A stretch of DNA of 64,000 nucleotides, taken from positions 39,096-103,095 of the forward strand of contig CANFVE010000005.1 of NCBI GenBank assembly GCA_947450365.1, given 5' to 3'. This document shows, in pieces, positions 25,451-35,526 of the stretch (the first letter of the stretch is position 1; every line of letters begins with the position of its first letter). The stretch comes from Cytophagaceae bacterium (GTDB lineage Bacteria > Bacteroidota > Bacteroidia > Cytophagales > Spirosomataceae). The position numbers and the translations under genes are program-made. The notes below the pieces were generated by a model, which made no database searches, was not told the DNA's origin, and worked only from the letters and a program-made list of their open reading frames with translations.

Positions 25451-26914
25451 TTACGCGTTAAAAACTAGGTTGGGAGCAAGAAAACATAGGATTATTCCAC
25501 AGGCCAACAACATAAATACCCAAGATTCCCAGCCTATATCTCCTCCCTGTATTCCCCCATCGGATGCCTTTTTTAAATACATCCGGTACGGAATTTTCAA
25601 ATAGTAATAGATCGAAATGGCCGTACTTATGATCGCCACCACCAATAAGCTCATGATGGCCAAGGATTTATGGATTTGAAAACTCTCCCAAAGCAAACTG
25701 AAATAGGTGATTTTAGCCAAAAATGTTCCCGCTGGGGGTAGGCCAATTAAGGATACTAGGCCGACCAATAAGAATCCCGCCTTCCACGGTTCCCGCGAGG
25801 CATAACCGTCCCATTTGGCCAAATCTTCCCGTTCGTACGTCTCCTCATCGACCAAATAAAATACCAACATCGTACTCAATCCATACGTCAGCCCATAAAA
25901 TACCAAAGCCTTAGTCGCCTCCTCCGCCGGAAACAACCATGCCATCGCCATAAATCCGCCATGCGCGATGCTTGAATAGGCGAGGAGTCGCTTCGTGTTT
26001 GTCTGACCTAATGCACCTAAATGCCCCACTAATAAAGTTAATATCGCCAATATCGCTACCACTTCGCTCATCTCCGTAGGGATGATATGCATCAACCGGA
26101 TCCCCAACCAAGCCGCCGCAATTTTGGGGGCTGTCGAAATCCAACTCATCCAGCCCGCCGGCAAACTTTCCAACACATCCGGACTCCAGGGATGTAAAGG
26201 CGCCCAAGCCATTTTGAATAAAATACCCGCCCCCACCATTCCTAAGGCCAATCCTAAAACGCTCGGATCCGCCATCGACAAGGCCCGCGAAAATTCCGGA
26301 TTGTGCAAATACATGGTCCCCGATAAGCCATAAACCAAGGAAACCCCGTACAAAAACATGGCCGATGTCCCCATCCCGAATAATATATAAGGCAAGGACG
26401 CCCGAGCGCCTTCCTGATCTTTGCGAATTCCGACCAACACATAGGTCCCCAAAGACATCAATTCCAAACTCAAATACACCGACAACCAATGATTACTTAC
26501 CCCCGTCAACATCGCACCGGCCAATACACTCAAAAAGCCGATTTGCTCCTCCAAATGAAAGGATTTCGCCCGGGCCTGATTAACTACCAACAAAATAAAG
26601 GCAAGCAGAATGATCAATAAATTTATTGCATTACTTCCTTCATTGATCCAAAACAACTGAAAAGACGCAAAACCGACAGATTGCAGGGCATAGCGCTGAT
26701 AGGCGAGGACCAACAAAAGTGCCAGCCCAATTTGCGTCATAAAATAGCGCCATGAACTCGCTAATTTTTCCAATTTCCCATGTAAAAACAACTCAGCGAA
26801 AATTCCTAACACTAACAATCCGCAAACCCCAATTTCCGGAATCATCCATTCATAGCCTTGTAGGACTCTATCCAATCGGTCCGCAATTCCAAGAAGCATA
26901 TCGGCTAAGATCAT
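25451..26914 (-). CDS. nuoN: NADH-quinone oxidoreductase subunit N
   Basis: A 487-residue membrane protein of the antiporter-like NuoN/ND2 family, a proton-pumping subunit of respiratory complex I. About 13-14 helices are visible, with typical blocks ELMSLGTYVLVGIRKDQ, GMVGAGILFKMAWAPLHPWSPDVLE (lysine in the discontinuous helix), LAYSSIAHGGFMAMAW and GLVSLIGLPPAGTFLAKITYF. No other nuo genes are here, although nuoN normally ends the nuo operon. Instead its ATG overlaps the uvrA stop codon by 4 bases, so it is probably cotranscribed with uvrA. Confidence 0.92.
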   Translation of the reverse strand: MILADMLLGIADRLDRVLQGYEWMIPEIGVCGLLVLGIFAELFLHGKLEKLASSWRYFMTQIGLALLLVLAYQRYALQSVGFASFQLFWINEGSNAINLLIILLAFILLVVNQARAKSFHLEEQIGFLSVLAGAMLTGVSNHWLSVYLSLELMSLGTYVLVGIRKDQEGARASLPYILFGMGTSAMFLYGVSLVYGLSGTMYLHNPEFSRALSMADPSVLGLALGMVGAGILFKMAWAPLHPWSPDVLESLPAGWMSWISTAPKIAAAWLGIRLMHIIPTEMSEVVAILAILTLLVGHLGALGQTNTKRLLAYSSIAHGGFMAMAWLFPAEEATKALVFYGLTYGLSTMLVFYLVDEETYEREDLAKWDGYASREPWKAGFLLVGLVSLIGLPPAGTFLAKITYFSLLWESFQIHKSLAIMSLLVVAIISTAISIYYYLKIPYRMYLKKASDGGIQGGDIGWESWVFMLLACGIILCFLAPNLVFNA

Positions 26915-29754
26915 GGGCGAAAATACGTTTTTTTAGGGCTTAATTTTTGAGCCAAATAAAAGGCCGTTGGGTTATTTTTCAAGCCCAGCATCTCCTCCGG
27001 AGTTCCTTCAAAACAGATATTTCCGCCATTTTCTCCACCCTCTGGGCCTAAATCAATGATATGATCTGCGCATTTAATCACCTCCATGTTGTGCTCAATA
27101 ATCAGCACCGTATCGCCCTGCTCCACCAAATCATTCAGTGCTTTCAGGAGTTTTTTGATGTCATGAAAATGCAAACCGGTGGTCGGTTCATCGAAAATAA
27201 ATAAGGTTTTGCCTTTGTTCGAATTTCCTTTGCCGAGGAAACTGGCCAATTTTACCCGTTGGGCCTCCCCACCCGAAAGTGAATTACTCGACTGTCCTAA
27301 TTTGATATAACCAAGTCCCACTTGGAATAAAGGCTCAATTTTTTCCGCGATGCGCGGCATTTTTTCCTTGAAGAAGGGAATGCTTTCTTCCACGGTCATG
27401 TCGAGAATCTCAGCGATTGACTTTTCTTGGAATTTAATATCGAGGATTTCTTGTTTGAAGCGAAGGCCGTGGCAGGATTCGCAGGTCAACTTAATGTCGG
27501 CCATGAACTGCATCTCGATCGTAATTTCCCCTTCGCCTTGGCAGGTTTCGCAACGGCCACCCTCCACATTAAATGAAAAATGGGCAGGTTTATAGCCCCG
27601 ACTTTTGGCCAAGGGCAATTCCGAATACAACAAGCGAATCGCATCGTAAGCCTTAATGTAGGTAATCGGATTCGAGCGAGAGGATTTCCCGATCGGTTGC
27701 TGATCCACCATTTCCACCCCCGAAATCTTGGAAAGACTTCCTTTGATTTCGCGGTATTTTCCGGTTTCCTCCGTGCCTAATTGCAAATTCCGCATCATCG
27801 CTGGATACAAAATTTTCCGAATTAAGGTCGATTTTCCCGATCCACTTACACCCGTCACCACGCTCAAAATCCCCAGAGGAATCTTCACATCCACCTGTTT
27901 TAAATTATTTTCCTGGGCACCTAGGATTTCAATATGGGCCAAAGGCTTTCGGCGAAAGGCCGGAATTTCAATCGAATCTTGGCCGTTTAAAAAACGAAGG
28001 GTATGGCTATCGGTGGTTTTATCCGCCAAGGCCGCCTCGAGATTTCCTTGAAAAATCAATTGCCCTCCGTGTCTTCCTGCGTCCGGACCGATGTCGATGA
28101 TTTGATCCGCCGCCCGCATAATGTCTTCTTCATGCTCGACCACAATCACCGTATTGCCCATTTTTTTCAACATCTCGAGCACCGAAATCAAACGCTCCGT
28201 ATCCCGCGGATGCAAACCGATGCTCGGTTCATCCAAAATATACATAGACCCCACAAGCGCACTGCCGAGGGAGGTGGCTAGTTTTATGCGTTGGAATTCC
28301 CCACCCGAAAGCGTAGAACTCAGCCGGTTTAAGGTCAAATACCCCAAACCTACTCGATTCATATAGTCTAAACGGTTATTGATTTCGATGAGGATTCGGC
28401 GGGCCACTGCGTGGTCATGCTCGTTTAATTTGAGTTCCTCGAAAAACGTTTTTACTTTGGATATCGGCCATAAGACCAGATCAATGATCGAAACGCCACC
28501 AATTTTCACATAGGCTGCATCGCCTCGCAGGCGGGATCCTTGGCATTCAGGACAGGTTGTTTTTCCACGATAACGTGACAACATGACCCGGTATTGAATT
28601 TTATACGTCTCCTTTTCGAGGTGATCAAAAAACTGAGTTAAGCCCGCGAAATATTTATTTCCTTTCCAAAGCAGTTTTTTTTCGGCCGTTGTTAAATCTT
28701 TATACGGTCGATGAATGGGGAAATCGAAATGAATGCCGTTGCGCAACAGCGGGTGCAACCATTCATTCATCCGTTCTGAGCGCCATGGCGCTATCGCCCC
28801 TTCATACACGGATAATTCATGGTCTGGAATGACCAAATCAGGATCCAAACCTAGCACCTTTCCGTAGCCTTCACAATTCCGACAGGCGCCGTAGGGATTA
28901 TTAAACGAAAATAAGTTGAGGCTCGGTTCTTCGAATACGATGTCGTCAAGTTCGAATTTATTGGAAAAAACGGCGCGCTTTTGGCCATCGATGTCGATCC
29001 AGCAAACTCCCTCACCCTCAAAATAAGCCGTTTGCACCGAATCCCCGAGCCGGAATGTAGTTTCTTCATCCTCCGGTTTGGAGATCAATCGGTCGACCAA
29101 AATGGCGATGTCTTTTACTTTTTTGCTTAAACTTTTCAACCGTTCCGCATCCTCCACCAATTCTTCCAAATCGATGATTTCGTCTTGAACGCTGAGGCGG
29201 GTATAACCTTTTTGAATGAGCAATTGACATTCATCCCGCAAACTTCGATCCACATGAGGAACGAGCGGTGCGAGAATGAGGACTTTGCGATCGGGAAATT
29301 GGCCCACCCAATCCACAATGCTGGACACGGAGTCTTTTTTGACTTCCTTGCCGGACAGGGGGGAGAAGGTTTTGCCGATGCGGGCAAAGAGCAATTTAAG
29401 GTAATCGTATATTTCGGTGGTCGTTCCCACGGTGGACCGCGGGTTTTTCGTATTTACTTTTTGTTCGATCGCGATGGCGGGCGAAACGCCTTTGATATAA
29501 TCCACGGCCGGTTTTTCCATGCGGCCAAGGAATTGGCGGGCGTAGGAATTTAGGCTTTCGACATACATGCGTTGACCTTCTGCAAACAGGGTATCAAAGG
29601 CAAGCGATGATTTTCCGGAACCCGAAAGTCCCGTGATCACGACTAATTGATTGCGAGGAATCGCCACGTCCACATTTTTTAAATTGTGAACCCGGGCACC
29701 TTTAATGATGATGTGAGTTTTGGGGTCAATCGTAGTCGATTGGAAATCATTCAT
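26911..29754 (-). CDS. uvrA: excinuclease ABC subunit UvrA
   Basis: A 947-residue UvrA, the damage-recognition ATPase of nucleotide excision repair. Two ABC ATPase modules are present: Walker A GLSGSGKSS at about 42-50 and GVSGSGKST near 640. Signature motifs are LSGGEFQRIKLA and LSGGEAQRVKLA, with Walker B regions MYILDEPSIGLHPRD and LFIFDEPTTGLHFHD. Zinc modules show CPECQGSRLRG and CETCQGEGEI. Length is normal. The ATG at 29754 begins 14 residues before the first conserved strand. It overlaps nuoN downstream (ATGA). Confidence 0.97.
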   Translation of the reverse strand: MNDFQSTTIDPKTHIIIKGARVHNLKNVDVAIPRNQLVVITGLSGSGKSSLAFDTLFAEGQRMYVESLNSYARQFLGRMEKPAVDYIKGVSPAIAIEQKVNTKNPRSTVGTTTEIYDYLKLLFARIGKTFSPLSGKEVKKDSVSSIVDWVGQFPDRKVLILAPLVPHVDRSLRDECQLLIQKGYTRLSVQDEIIDLEELVEDAERLKSLSKKVKDIAILVDRLISKPEDEETTFRLGDSVQTAYFEGEGVCWIDIDGQKRAVFSNKFELDDIVFEEPSLNLFSFNNPYGACRNCEGYGKVLGLDPDLVIPDHELSVYEGAIAPWRSERMNEWLHPLLRNGIHFDFPIHRPYKDLTTAEKKLLWKGNKYFAGLTQFFDHLEKETYKIQYRVMLSRYRGKTTCPECQGSRLRGDAAYVKIGGVSIIDLVLWPISKVKTFFEELKLNEHDHAVARRILIEINNRLDYMNRVGLGYLTLNRLSSTLSGGEFQRIKLATSLGSALVGSMYILDEPSIGLHPRDTERLISVLEMLKKMGNTVIVVEHEEDIMRAADQIIDIGPDAGRHGGQLIFQGNLEAALADKTTDSHTLRFLNGQDSIEIPAFRRKPLAHIEILGAQENNLKQVDVKIPLGILSVVTGVSGSGKSTLIRKILYPAMMRNLQLGTEETGKYREIKGSLSKISGVEMVDQQPIGKSSRSNPITYIKAYDAIRLLYSELPLAKSRGYKPAHFSFNVEGGRCETCQGEGEITIEMQFMADIKLTCESCHGLRFKQEILDIKFQEKSIAEILDMTVEESIPFFKEKMPRIAEKIEPLFQVGLGYIKLGQSSNSLSGGEAQRVKLASFLGKGNSNKGKTLFIFDEPTTGLHFHDIKKLLKALNDLVEQGDTVLIIEHNMEVIKCADHIIDLGPEGGENGGNICFEGTPEEMLGLKNNPTAFYLAQKLSPKKTYFRP

Positions 29755-29847
29755 AAAACAAAATTAATTCTTTTAGGTTGATATAAATTATCAATACCAA
29801 GTTTTTTAAAATCCATTTTTTAGGATGGAAAATTCATCTGCCTTTGT

Positions 29848-29855
29848 TAGATTTG
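29848..29855 (+). promoter_or_regulatory. Bacteroidota-type -7 element before an outer-membrane protein gene
   Basis: TAGATTTG fits TAnnTTTG and lies 26 bases upstream of the ATG at 29882. No clear -33 element is seen, so support is partial. Confidence 0.45.
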
Positions 29856-29881
29856 CCAAATCTCAAAATTAGCAACGACCC

Positions 29882-30478
29882 ATGAAAAAAATTGCCTTTT
29901 TGTTCTGCCTGATTTTCTTAGCTGCGGCACCATCTTTGTGGGCCCAGGACGAGCAAGTTGTCATTAAAGAAGAAGGTGCCCGCGGGGATTTGGATGTGGA
30001 ACCGGATGTGAGCGAGTTGAGTTTTCGGGAGCGTTTGCATTTTGGGGGAGGATTGTCGGGCTTGAGTTTTGGGAATCCGACGAGCATTGGTATTTCGCCC
30101 ATGGCCGGGTATTTATTGACCAATAATACGGTTGTAGGGGTGGGGATGACTTATCAATATTATTCGTTGAGCTACAGTGGTTATCGGGCGACAAGTAATT
30201 TGTTAGGAGAGCGTTTATTTATCCGCCAACAAGTTCCCATGCTAGCTCAATTGCTCGGTCAAGGGTACCTTACCGCCCAAGTAGAAAATTTCAATGACAT
30301 GACGGCCGGAACCACAGGTGTAGGCTATTCAAATCCAGTTTTAGTGGGGATTGGTATAGGTTCGCGAATCGGGATTAATTTGTCGCTGATGTATGATTTA
30401 AACTATTCAGCCACGTCCGGAAAAGCGTCGCCCTATGGCTCAGCATTTGTCGTCCAGGTGGGCGGATTTTTCTTTTAA
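29882..30478 (+). CDS. hypothetical exported outer-membrane beta-barrel-like protein
   Basis: A 198-residue protein with a clear signal peptide (MKKIAFLFCLIFLAAAPSLWAQ). An acidic linker follows (DEQVVIKEEGARGDLDVEPDVSEL), then amphipathic strands with Gly/Tyr-rich turns (FGGGLSGLSFGNPTSIGISPMAGYLLTNNTVVGVGMTYQYYS), ending in a strand with a terminal Phe (FVVQVGGFFF). This is the pattern of a small outer-membrane barrel. No named family or function is recognised. It stands alone between uvrA (divergent) and nrdB. Confidence 0.72.
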   Translation: MKKIAFLFCLIFLAAAPSLWAQDEQVVIKEEGARGDLDVEPDVSELSFRERLHFGGGLSGLSFGNPTSIGISPMAGYLLTNNTVVGVGMTYQYYSLSYSGYRATSNLLGERLFIRQQVPMLAQLLGQGYLTAQVENFNDMTAGTTGVGYSNPVLVGIGIGSRIGINLSLMYDLNYSATSGKASPYGSAFVVQVGGFFF

Positions 30479-30544
30479 AAAAATCAATAAAAACCTCAAA
30501 AAATACGTGCTAAATCTGTAAATTCGAATTCATTTTATATACAC

Positions 30545-31525
30545 ATGTCTACAACTACTTTTCAAGAGCCTTTGTTGGTCGAAGATCCAAACCGCTTCGT
30601 ACTTTTCCCGATTAAACACGATGATATTTGGCAGTTTTATAAAAAAGCGGAAGCTTCTTTTTGGACAGCGGAAGAGATCGATTTGCAACAAGATTTGGCC
30701 GACTGGAAAAAGATGAATGACGGCGAACGTCATTTTATTTCCCATGTCTTGGCGTTTTTTGCAGCTTCCGATGGGATTGTGAATGAGAACTTGGCCAACA
30801 ACTTTTTGAAGGAGGTTCAATACGCGGAGGCCAAGTGTTTTTATGGTTTCCAAATTATGATGGAAAACATCCACTCAGAGACGTATTCCTTGTTGATCGA
30901 TTCATATATTTCGGATCCAAAAGAAAAAGACCATTTATTGCGCGCTATCGAAACGATTGATTGTGTGAAGAAAAAGGCGGATTGGGCCTTGAAATGGATT
31001 GAAAGTGATAATTTCGTCGAGCGCTTAATTTCGTTTGCGGCGGTGGAAGGGATTTTCTTCTCGGGTAGTTTTTGCTCTATTTTCTGGTTGAAAAAACGTG
31101 GTTTAATGCCAGGTTTATCCTTCTCGAATGAGCTAATTTCGCGTGACGAAGGCTTGCATTGTGATTTTGCATGTTTGTTGTACTCGGATCACATCAAAAA
31201 TAAAATTTCCCAAGAGCGTATTTACGAAATCATCTTAAACGCAGTGGAAATCGAAAAAGAATTTGTGACGGTCGCGTTGCCAGTATCTTTAATTGGGATG
31301 AACGCGGAATTGATGTGTCAATACATCGAATTTGTAGCGGATCGTTTATTGGTGTCTTTGGGATGTCAAAAGAACTACAATGCAACGAATCCATTCGACT
31401 TCATGGAAATGATTTCGCTTCAAGGAAAAACAAATTTCTTCGAGAAACGCGTAGCAGAATATCAAAAATCAGGTGTTATGTCTGATAAGGAATCCATGTC
31501 ATTCTCCATGGATGAGGATTTCTAG
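30545..31525 (+). CDS. nrdB: ribonucleoside-diphosphate reductase class Ia, beta subunit
   Basis: A 326-residue R2 subunit that holds the diiron-tyrosyl radical and passes it to NrdA for conversion of ribonucleotides to deoxyribonucleotides. Metal ligands and radical Tyr follow the class I pattern: E107, H110 and Y114 in [10 protein letters not shown], with the first acidic ligand in the [13 protein letters not shown] region and further ligands in [11 protein letters not shown] and [15 protein letters not shown]. The C-terminal tail FSMDEDF is the NrdA-binding type. nrdA is not adjacent, since both neighbours are unrelated. Confidence 0.95.
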   Translation: MSTTTFQEPLLVEDPNRFVLFPIKHDDIWQFYKKAEASFWTAEEIDLQQDLADWKKMNDGERHFISHVLAFFAASDGIVNENLANNFLKEVQYAEAKCFYGFQIMMENIHSETYSLLIDSYISDPKEKDHLLRAIETIDCVKKKADWALKWIESDNFVERLISFAAVEGIFFSGSFCSIFWLKKRGLMPGLSFSNELISRDEGLHCDFACLLYSDHIKNKISQERIYEIILNAVEIEKEFVTVALPVSLIGMNAELMCQYIEFVADRLLVSLGCQKNYNATNPFDFMEMISLQGKTNFFEKRVAEYQKSGVMSDKESMSFSMDEDF

Positions 31526-31529
31526 AAAA

Positions 31530-32117
31530 TTACAGCGGCCATCGTTCAAGGATCATCGGCAATACCAAGCCGATGATCAGGCCGGAAATCGCCAAGGCAT
31601 AATGCCGAATCTTGATGCGTAAAACCTCAATTAAGAAGGTTGAAACCAATAGAAAGGCGGTTACCACCGCTATTTGGCCCAATTCCAATCCTATATTAAA
31701 CGCAAACAAGGGCTCAAGAAGCGAATTTTCGGAACCCAATAAGCTTTGTAAATAATTCGAAAATCCCAATCCGTGGATTAGACCAAAGCCCGAAATTAAG
31801 GCAAAAATCAACCAGGGCATATTTTTTTGTTTTCCTTGTAGATCATTTTTGAATAAATTGCCCGTTGCCGAAAGTAAAATCGTGCAGGGAATTAAAAATT
31901 CAATCCAGGTTGCGGAAAAATTAATCCAGTGCAAGGTTGCCAATGCCAAGGTAATCGAATGCCCTAGCGTAAAGGCGGTTATCATGAAAAATAAGCGTTT
32001 GATATCGTAAAACCGGTAAATGCAGGTGATGGATAAGAGGAAAAGCAAATGGTCGATTGCCTGGACATTTAAAATGTGTTGCAATCCCAAAATCAAATAG
32101 CTGGTAAAATTATTCAT
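31530..32117 (-). CDS. HupE/UreJ family membrane protein
   Basis: A 195-residue membrane protein of the HupE/UreJ family, some members of which transport nickel or cobalt for metalloenzymes. About six hydrophobic helices are visible, with the conserved block GLQHILNVQAIDHLLFLLSI at the start, FTLGHSITLALATL in the middle and SGFGLIHGLGFSNYL, whose histidines are the likely metal-contact residues. No hydrogenase or urease genes are nearby, so the substrate is open. It converges on nrdB with a 4-base gap and is divergent from the GMC oxidoreductase. Confidence 0.85.
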   Translation of the reverse strand: MNNFTSYLILGLQHILNVQAIDHLLFLLSITCIYRFYDIKRLFFMITAFTLGHSITLALATLHWINFSATWIEFLIPCTILLSATGNLFKNDLQGKQKNMPWLIFALISGFGLIHGLGFSNYLQSLLGSENSLLEPLFAFNIGLELGQIAVVTAFLLVSTFLIEVLRIKIRHYALAISGLIIGLVLPMILERWPL

Positions 32118-32173
32118 AGTGGTTGACTTTCCGGTAAATTTATTGAAATTTATAGAATAATTACAAATTTTCT

Positions 32174-33772
32174 ATGCTGTTTGATTACATCATTGTCGGG
32201 GCAGGAACAGCCGGTTGTGTATTGGCGAATCGCTTGTCGGAAAACCCACTTAATCAAGTCCTTTTGGTGGAGGCTGGCATGGATAGTCGGGATCCTCGGA
32301 TTACGATGCCCTCGTCGTATCCGTTGTTGAATGGGACCTACCTCAACTGGAATTTCTTCACCGAGCCCCAAGTCAAATTAGGCAATCGAAAAATATATCA
32401 ACCCCGCGGAAAGGCCATGGGTGGAAGTAGTGCCATTAATTGCATGGCCTATATTCGAGGAAATCGAGCGGATTTTGATGGCTGGGCTGCCATGGGTTGT
32501 GCCGGATGGGCGTATGAAAACATCTTGCCCTATTTTAAAAAATCAGAAAATAATGTTCGCTTTTCCAATGAATATCATGGCCAAGGCGGTCCGTTGACCG
32601 TCTCCGATCCGAGGCATTTGACACCTTTTGGGCAGGCATTTATTCAAGCCTGTGGTGAAATTGGGATTCCAGAAACGGATGATTTTAATGGGGCCCGACA
32701 AATAGGTGCCGGCATGTTCCAATTCGCCATTGAAAATGGGGAACGTGTTTCAGGCGCAAAAGCTTTTATTTATCCGGTGTTGAAGCGAAAAAATTTGAAG
32801 GTATTGAGCCAATTTCATGTGGGGGAATTGTTATTCGAAGGGGATGTGGTAAAAGGAATTAGTGGTTGGGCCTCTGGGAAAAAATCAGCAGAAAACTTTT
32901 TTGCCTCCCGTGAAGTGATTTTATCTGCTGGATCTTTCCAAAGTCCTCAATTATTAATGCTTTCGGGCATCGGGCCGAAGGAATATTTGGCAGAATTCGG
33001 GATTGAATCGCGTGCGGATTTACCCGGTGTGGGACAAAATCTATCAGATCATTTATTTGTGAATATGCATGCGGAGGCGTCCACGGACCATGTGTCCTTC
33101 AATGCAGCCATTTCGGCGCCAAACTTTGCGCAATATACATGGAATAAAAGCGGGCCTTTGTCGGCCAGTCCGCTGGAGGGTTGCGCCTTTGTGGATTCGT
33201 TGGGTGGCTCGGATCGACCGGATCTGCAGTTTCATTTCTCCTCCGCCTGGTCCTTGGATATCTATGATTATAAACAAATGCCTTTGCGGGATGGATTTAC
33301 GTGTTTGCCCACTTTGTTAAAACCCGCCAGTCGAGGCTATGTGGGATTACACTCTGCCTCACCTTGGGATGCACCTAAAATCGATCCTCAATATTTGACG
33401 GATGCGGAAGGAAAGGATCTAGCGACCTTGGTTCGCGGAGTTAAAATGGCGCATGACCTATTATTGGCCCCGGCATTTGATGCCTTGCGCAAAGGTTCTC
33501 GATTAAAATATCCAGCAGAGGATTTGACGGAAGAGGTGATTTTGAAGCATATTGAAATGGCAACCGAATGCGTGTATCACCCTGTGGGAACGTGCCAAAT
33601 GGGCCAAGGTTCAAGTGCCGTGACCAACCCAGCTAGCTTGCGCGTACGCGGATTGCAGGGCTTGCGGGTCATCGATGCCTCGATTATGCCGGATTTAGTG
33701 TCCGGAAATACGAATGCGGCGGTGATGGCGATTGCTGAAAAAGGTGCCGATTTAATTTTGAATAATCCCTAA
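32174..33772 (+). CDS. GMC family FAD-dependent oxidoreductase (choline/alcohol dehydrogenase-like)
   Basis: A 532-residue GMC flavoprotein that oxidises an alcohol, such as choline or a long-chain or sugar alcohol. The N-terminal FAD fold has DYIIVGAGTAGCVLANRLSE. GMC signature 1 is present (PRGKAMGGSSAINCMAYIRG), signature 2 as SAGSFQSPQLLMLSGIGP, and the catalytic His in VYHPVGTCQMGQ with the final NTNAAVMAIAEKGADLI block. No signal peptide is seen. Without the betaine aldehyde dehydrogenase gene next to it, the choline reading is uncertain. Confidence 0.92.
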   Translation: MLFDYIIVGAGTAGCVLANRLSENPLNQVLLVEAGMDSRDPRITMPSSYPLLNGTYLNWNFFTEPQVKLGNRKIYQPRGKAMGGSSAINCMAYIRGNRADFDGWAAMGCAGWAYENILPYFKKSENNVRFSNEYHGQGGPLTVSDPRHLTPFGQAFIQACGEIGIPETDDFNGARQIGAGMFQFAIENGERVSGAKAFIYPVLKRKNLKVLSQFHVGELLFEGDVVKGISGWASGKKSAENFFASREVILSAGSFQSPQLLMLSGIGPKEYLAEFGIESRADLPGVGQNLSDHLFVNMHAEASTDHVSFNAAISAPNFAQYTWNKSGPLSASPLEGCAFVDSLGGSDRPDLQFHFSSAWSLDIYDYKQMPLRDGFTCLPTLLKPASRGYVGLHSASPWDAPKIDPQYLTDAEGKDLATLVRGVKMAHDLLLAPAFDALRKGSRLKYPAEDLTEEVILKHIEMATECVYHPVGTCQMGQGSSAVTNPASLRVRGLQGLRVIDASIMPDLVSGNTNAAVMAIAEKGADLILNNP

Positions 33773-33810
33773 GGATTGACTACTTTGGTCTTTTAAAATA
33801 AACAAATACT

Positions 33811-34245
33811 ATGAAAAAATTTACCTTACTCGTAACGTTCATGATGACAACCGTAGCTGCTTTCGCACAAAAAGCGGATCTTGCCTCCTTAAAAGAGGCT
33901 GAATTAAATCGTTTCAAAGTGATGATTGCCCAAGATGAGGCAGGTTTACGCGCTGTTTTGCATGATGATTTAATCTACAACCATTCAAATGCAGCGACTG
34001 ACACAAAAGAAACCTATATCAATTCCATCGTTTCGAAAAAGACGATTTACGCGGCCATCGAATCCGAAGAATTAACGCCACGCATTTACGGAAAAACAGG
34101 AATCATTACGGGAATTGCCACCGTGAAAAATCAAACCAAAGAAGGAAATTTCACCTTTAACCATTTACGTTATACGGATGTCTGGGTGTTTGAAGGCAAA
34201 CGTTGGCAAATGGTTTCGTGGCAATCGACGAAATTACCCAACTAA
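33811..34245 (+). CDS. secreted DUF4440 / NTF2-like protein
   Basis: A 144-residue exported protein with a signal peptide (MKKFTLLVTFMMTTVAAFAQ) and an NTF2-like cone fold (about 25-140): LKEAELNRFKVMIAQDEAGLRAVLHDDLIYNHSN, then FNHLRYTDVWVFEGKRWQMVSWQST. The family includes small enzymes and binding proteins, and the specific role cannot be told. Its last 12 bases overlap the end of the convergent bioA. Confidence 0.8.
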   Translation: MKKFTLLVTFMMTTVAAFAQKADLASLKEAELNRFKVMIAQDEAGLRAVLHDDLIYNHSNAATDTKETYINSIVSKKTIYAAIESEELTPRIYGKTGIITGIATVKNQTKEGNFTFNHLRYTDVWVFEGKRWQMVSWQSTKLPN

Positions 34246-35526
34246 TTCATTCGCAAACTCCAGGATACATGTATACATGTAATCCAGGTCAGTTTGGCTA
34301 ATGCAATAAGGAGCCAACACATAAATTGTATTTCCAAGGGGTCTAAGCAAGACCCCTTTTTTGATGAAATATTCATAGGCCCGACCTCGAATCGGATTCA
34401 TATAGTCATCCGCCTCGCCATTGACGAGTTCGAAGGCGAGGATGGTTCCCGTTTGCCGTAGGTTTTTAAGTGCGGGATGATTGGTTTGTTGGATCCAACG
34501 AGCATGTGACTCGCGTATCGCCTCAATTTTCTCCCAAAAGCCTTCCGCTTCCATCAAGTCCAAACTCGCATTCGCCGCCGCACAGGTAAGCGGATTCGCG
34601 GTAAAGGAATGGGAATGAAAAAGGGTTTTGTGGCGATCGGCCGATAAAAAGGCATTAAATATGTCATCTGAACAAATCGTTAACCCCATGGCCATCATGC
34701 CACCCGTCAGGCCTTTGGATAAACACATAATATCCGGTTTTTGACGTCCATGATCGATGGCGAAAAATTTGCCTGTCCTTCCAAAACCCGTCATGATCTC
34801 ATCCGCGATACACATCACTTGGTTTGCCTGCGCACAAGCAATCAGCGAATCCAAAGTTTCGGCGGAATACATGGCCATACCGCCCGCGCCTTGAACGAGT
34901 GGTTCGAAAATAAAGGCCGCATAATCCTCTGCATGGCGCATTTTTACTTCCAAGGCCTTCAGGCAGGCCACGGGATCCGTGGGACTTGGGATGAATTCCA
35001 CGTCGAACAACATTTCCTGAAAGGGCGCATTGAAAGCACTTGGGGCCCCCAAACTCATCGCCCCAAAGGTATCCCCATGATAGGCATCCGCCAAGGCGAT
35101 GATTTTTCGCTTGCGGGTATTTCCTTGGTTATGGAAATATTGTAAGGCCATTTTGATGGCGACTTCGACCGCCGTACTGCCATTGTCCGAGAAAAATACC
35201 TTTTGAAAATGATCGGGCAAAAGACCTAATATCCTTTCCGATAAACGCACCGCAGGTTCATGCGTAAACCCAGCGAAAATCACCTGCTCAATTTTTAATG
35301 CTTGTTCATATATTTTTTCAGCCAAATAGGGATGCGCATGTCCGTGCAAATTCACCCACCAGGAGGAAATCGCATCGATATATTTGTTACCCGCCTCGTC
35401 GTATAGATATACGCCCTCGCCATGCGTAATCGCGATGGAATGCGGCTCAATCTGATGCTGGGTGAATGGATGCCAAATCACCTGCGCATCGCGTTTGGAT
35501 AGGTTATAACTGGATGTGTTTGGCAT
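34234..35526 (-). CDS. bioA: adenosylmethionine-8-amino-7-oxononanoate aminotransferase BioA
   Basis: A 430-residue PLP-dependent class III aminotransferase that converts KAPA to DAPA in biotin synthesis using S-adenosylmethionine. It starts VIWHPFTQHQIEPHS, a BioA hallmark, and has SSWWVNLHGHAHP, the PLP-phosphate contact SDNGSTAVEVAIKMA, the block DEIMTGFGRTGKFFA and the lysine in MCLSKGLTGGMM. Its ATG lies inside the end of bioD (23-base overlap), so the operon order is bioF-bioD-bioA. Confidence 0.95.
   Translation of the reverse strand: MPNTSSYNLSKRDAQVIWHPFTQHQIEPHSIAITHGEGVYLYDEAGNKYIDAISSWWVNLHGHAHPYLAEKIYEQALKIEQVIFAGFTHEPAVRLSERILGLLPDHFQKVFFSDNGSTAVEVAIKMALQYFHNQGNTRKRKIIALADAYHGDTFGAMSLGAPSAFNAPFQEMLFDVEFIPSPTDPVACLKALEVKMRHAEDYAAFIFEPLVQGAGGMAMYSAETLDSLIACAQANQVMCIADEIMTGFGRTGKFFAIDHGRQKPDIMCLSKGLTGGMMAMGLTICSDDIFNAFLSADRHKTLFHSHSFTANPLTCAAANASLDLMEAEGFWEKIEAIRESHARWIQQTNHPALKNLRQTGTILAFELVNGEADDYMNPIRGRAYEYFIKKGVLLRPLGNTIYVLAPYCISQTDLDYMYTCILEFANELVG

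Noticed and set aside
25911-26489. 192-residue ORF on the same strand inside nuoN
   Set aside because: It is another frame of nuoN with low-complexity Gly/Val content and no recognisable domain.
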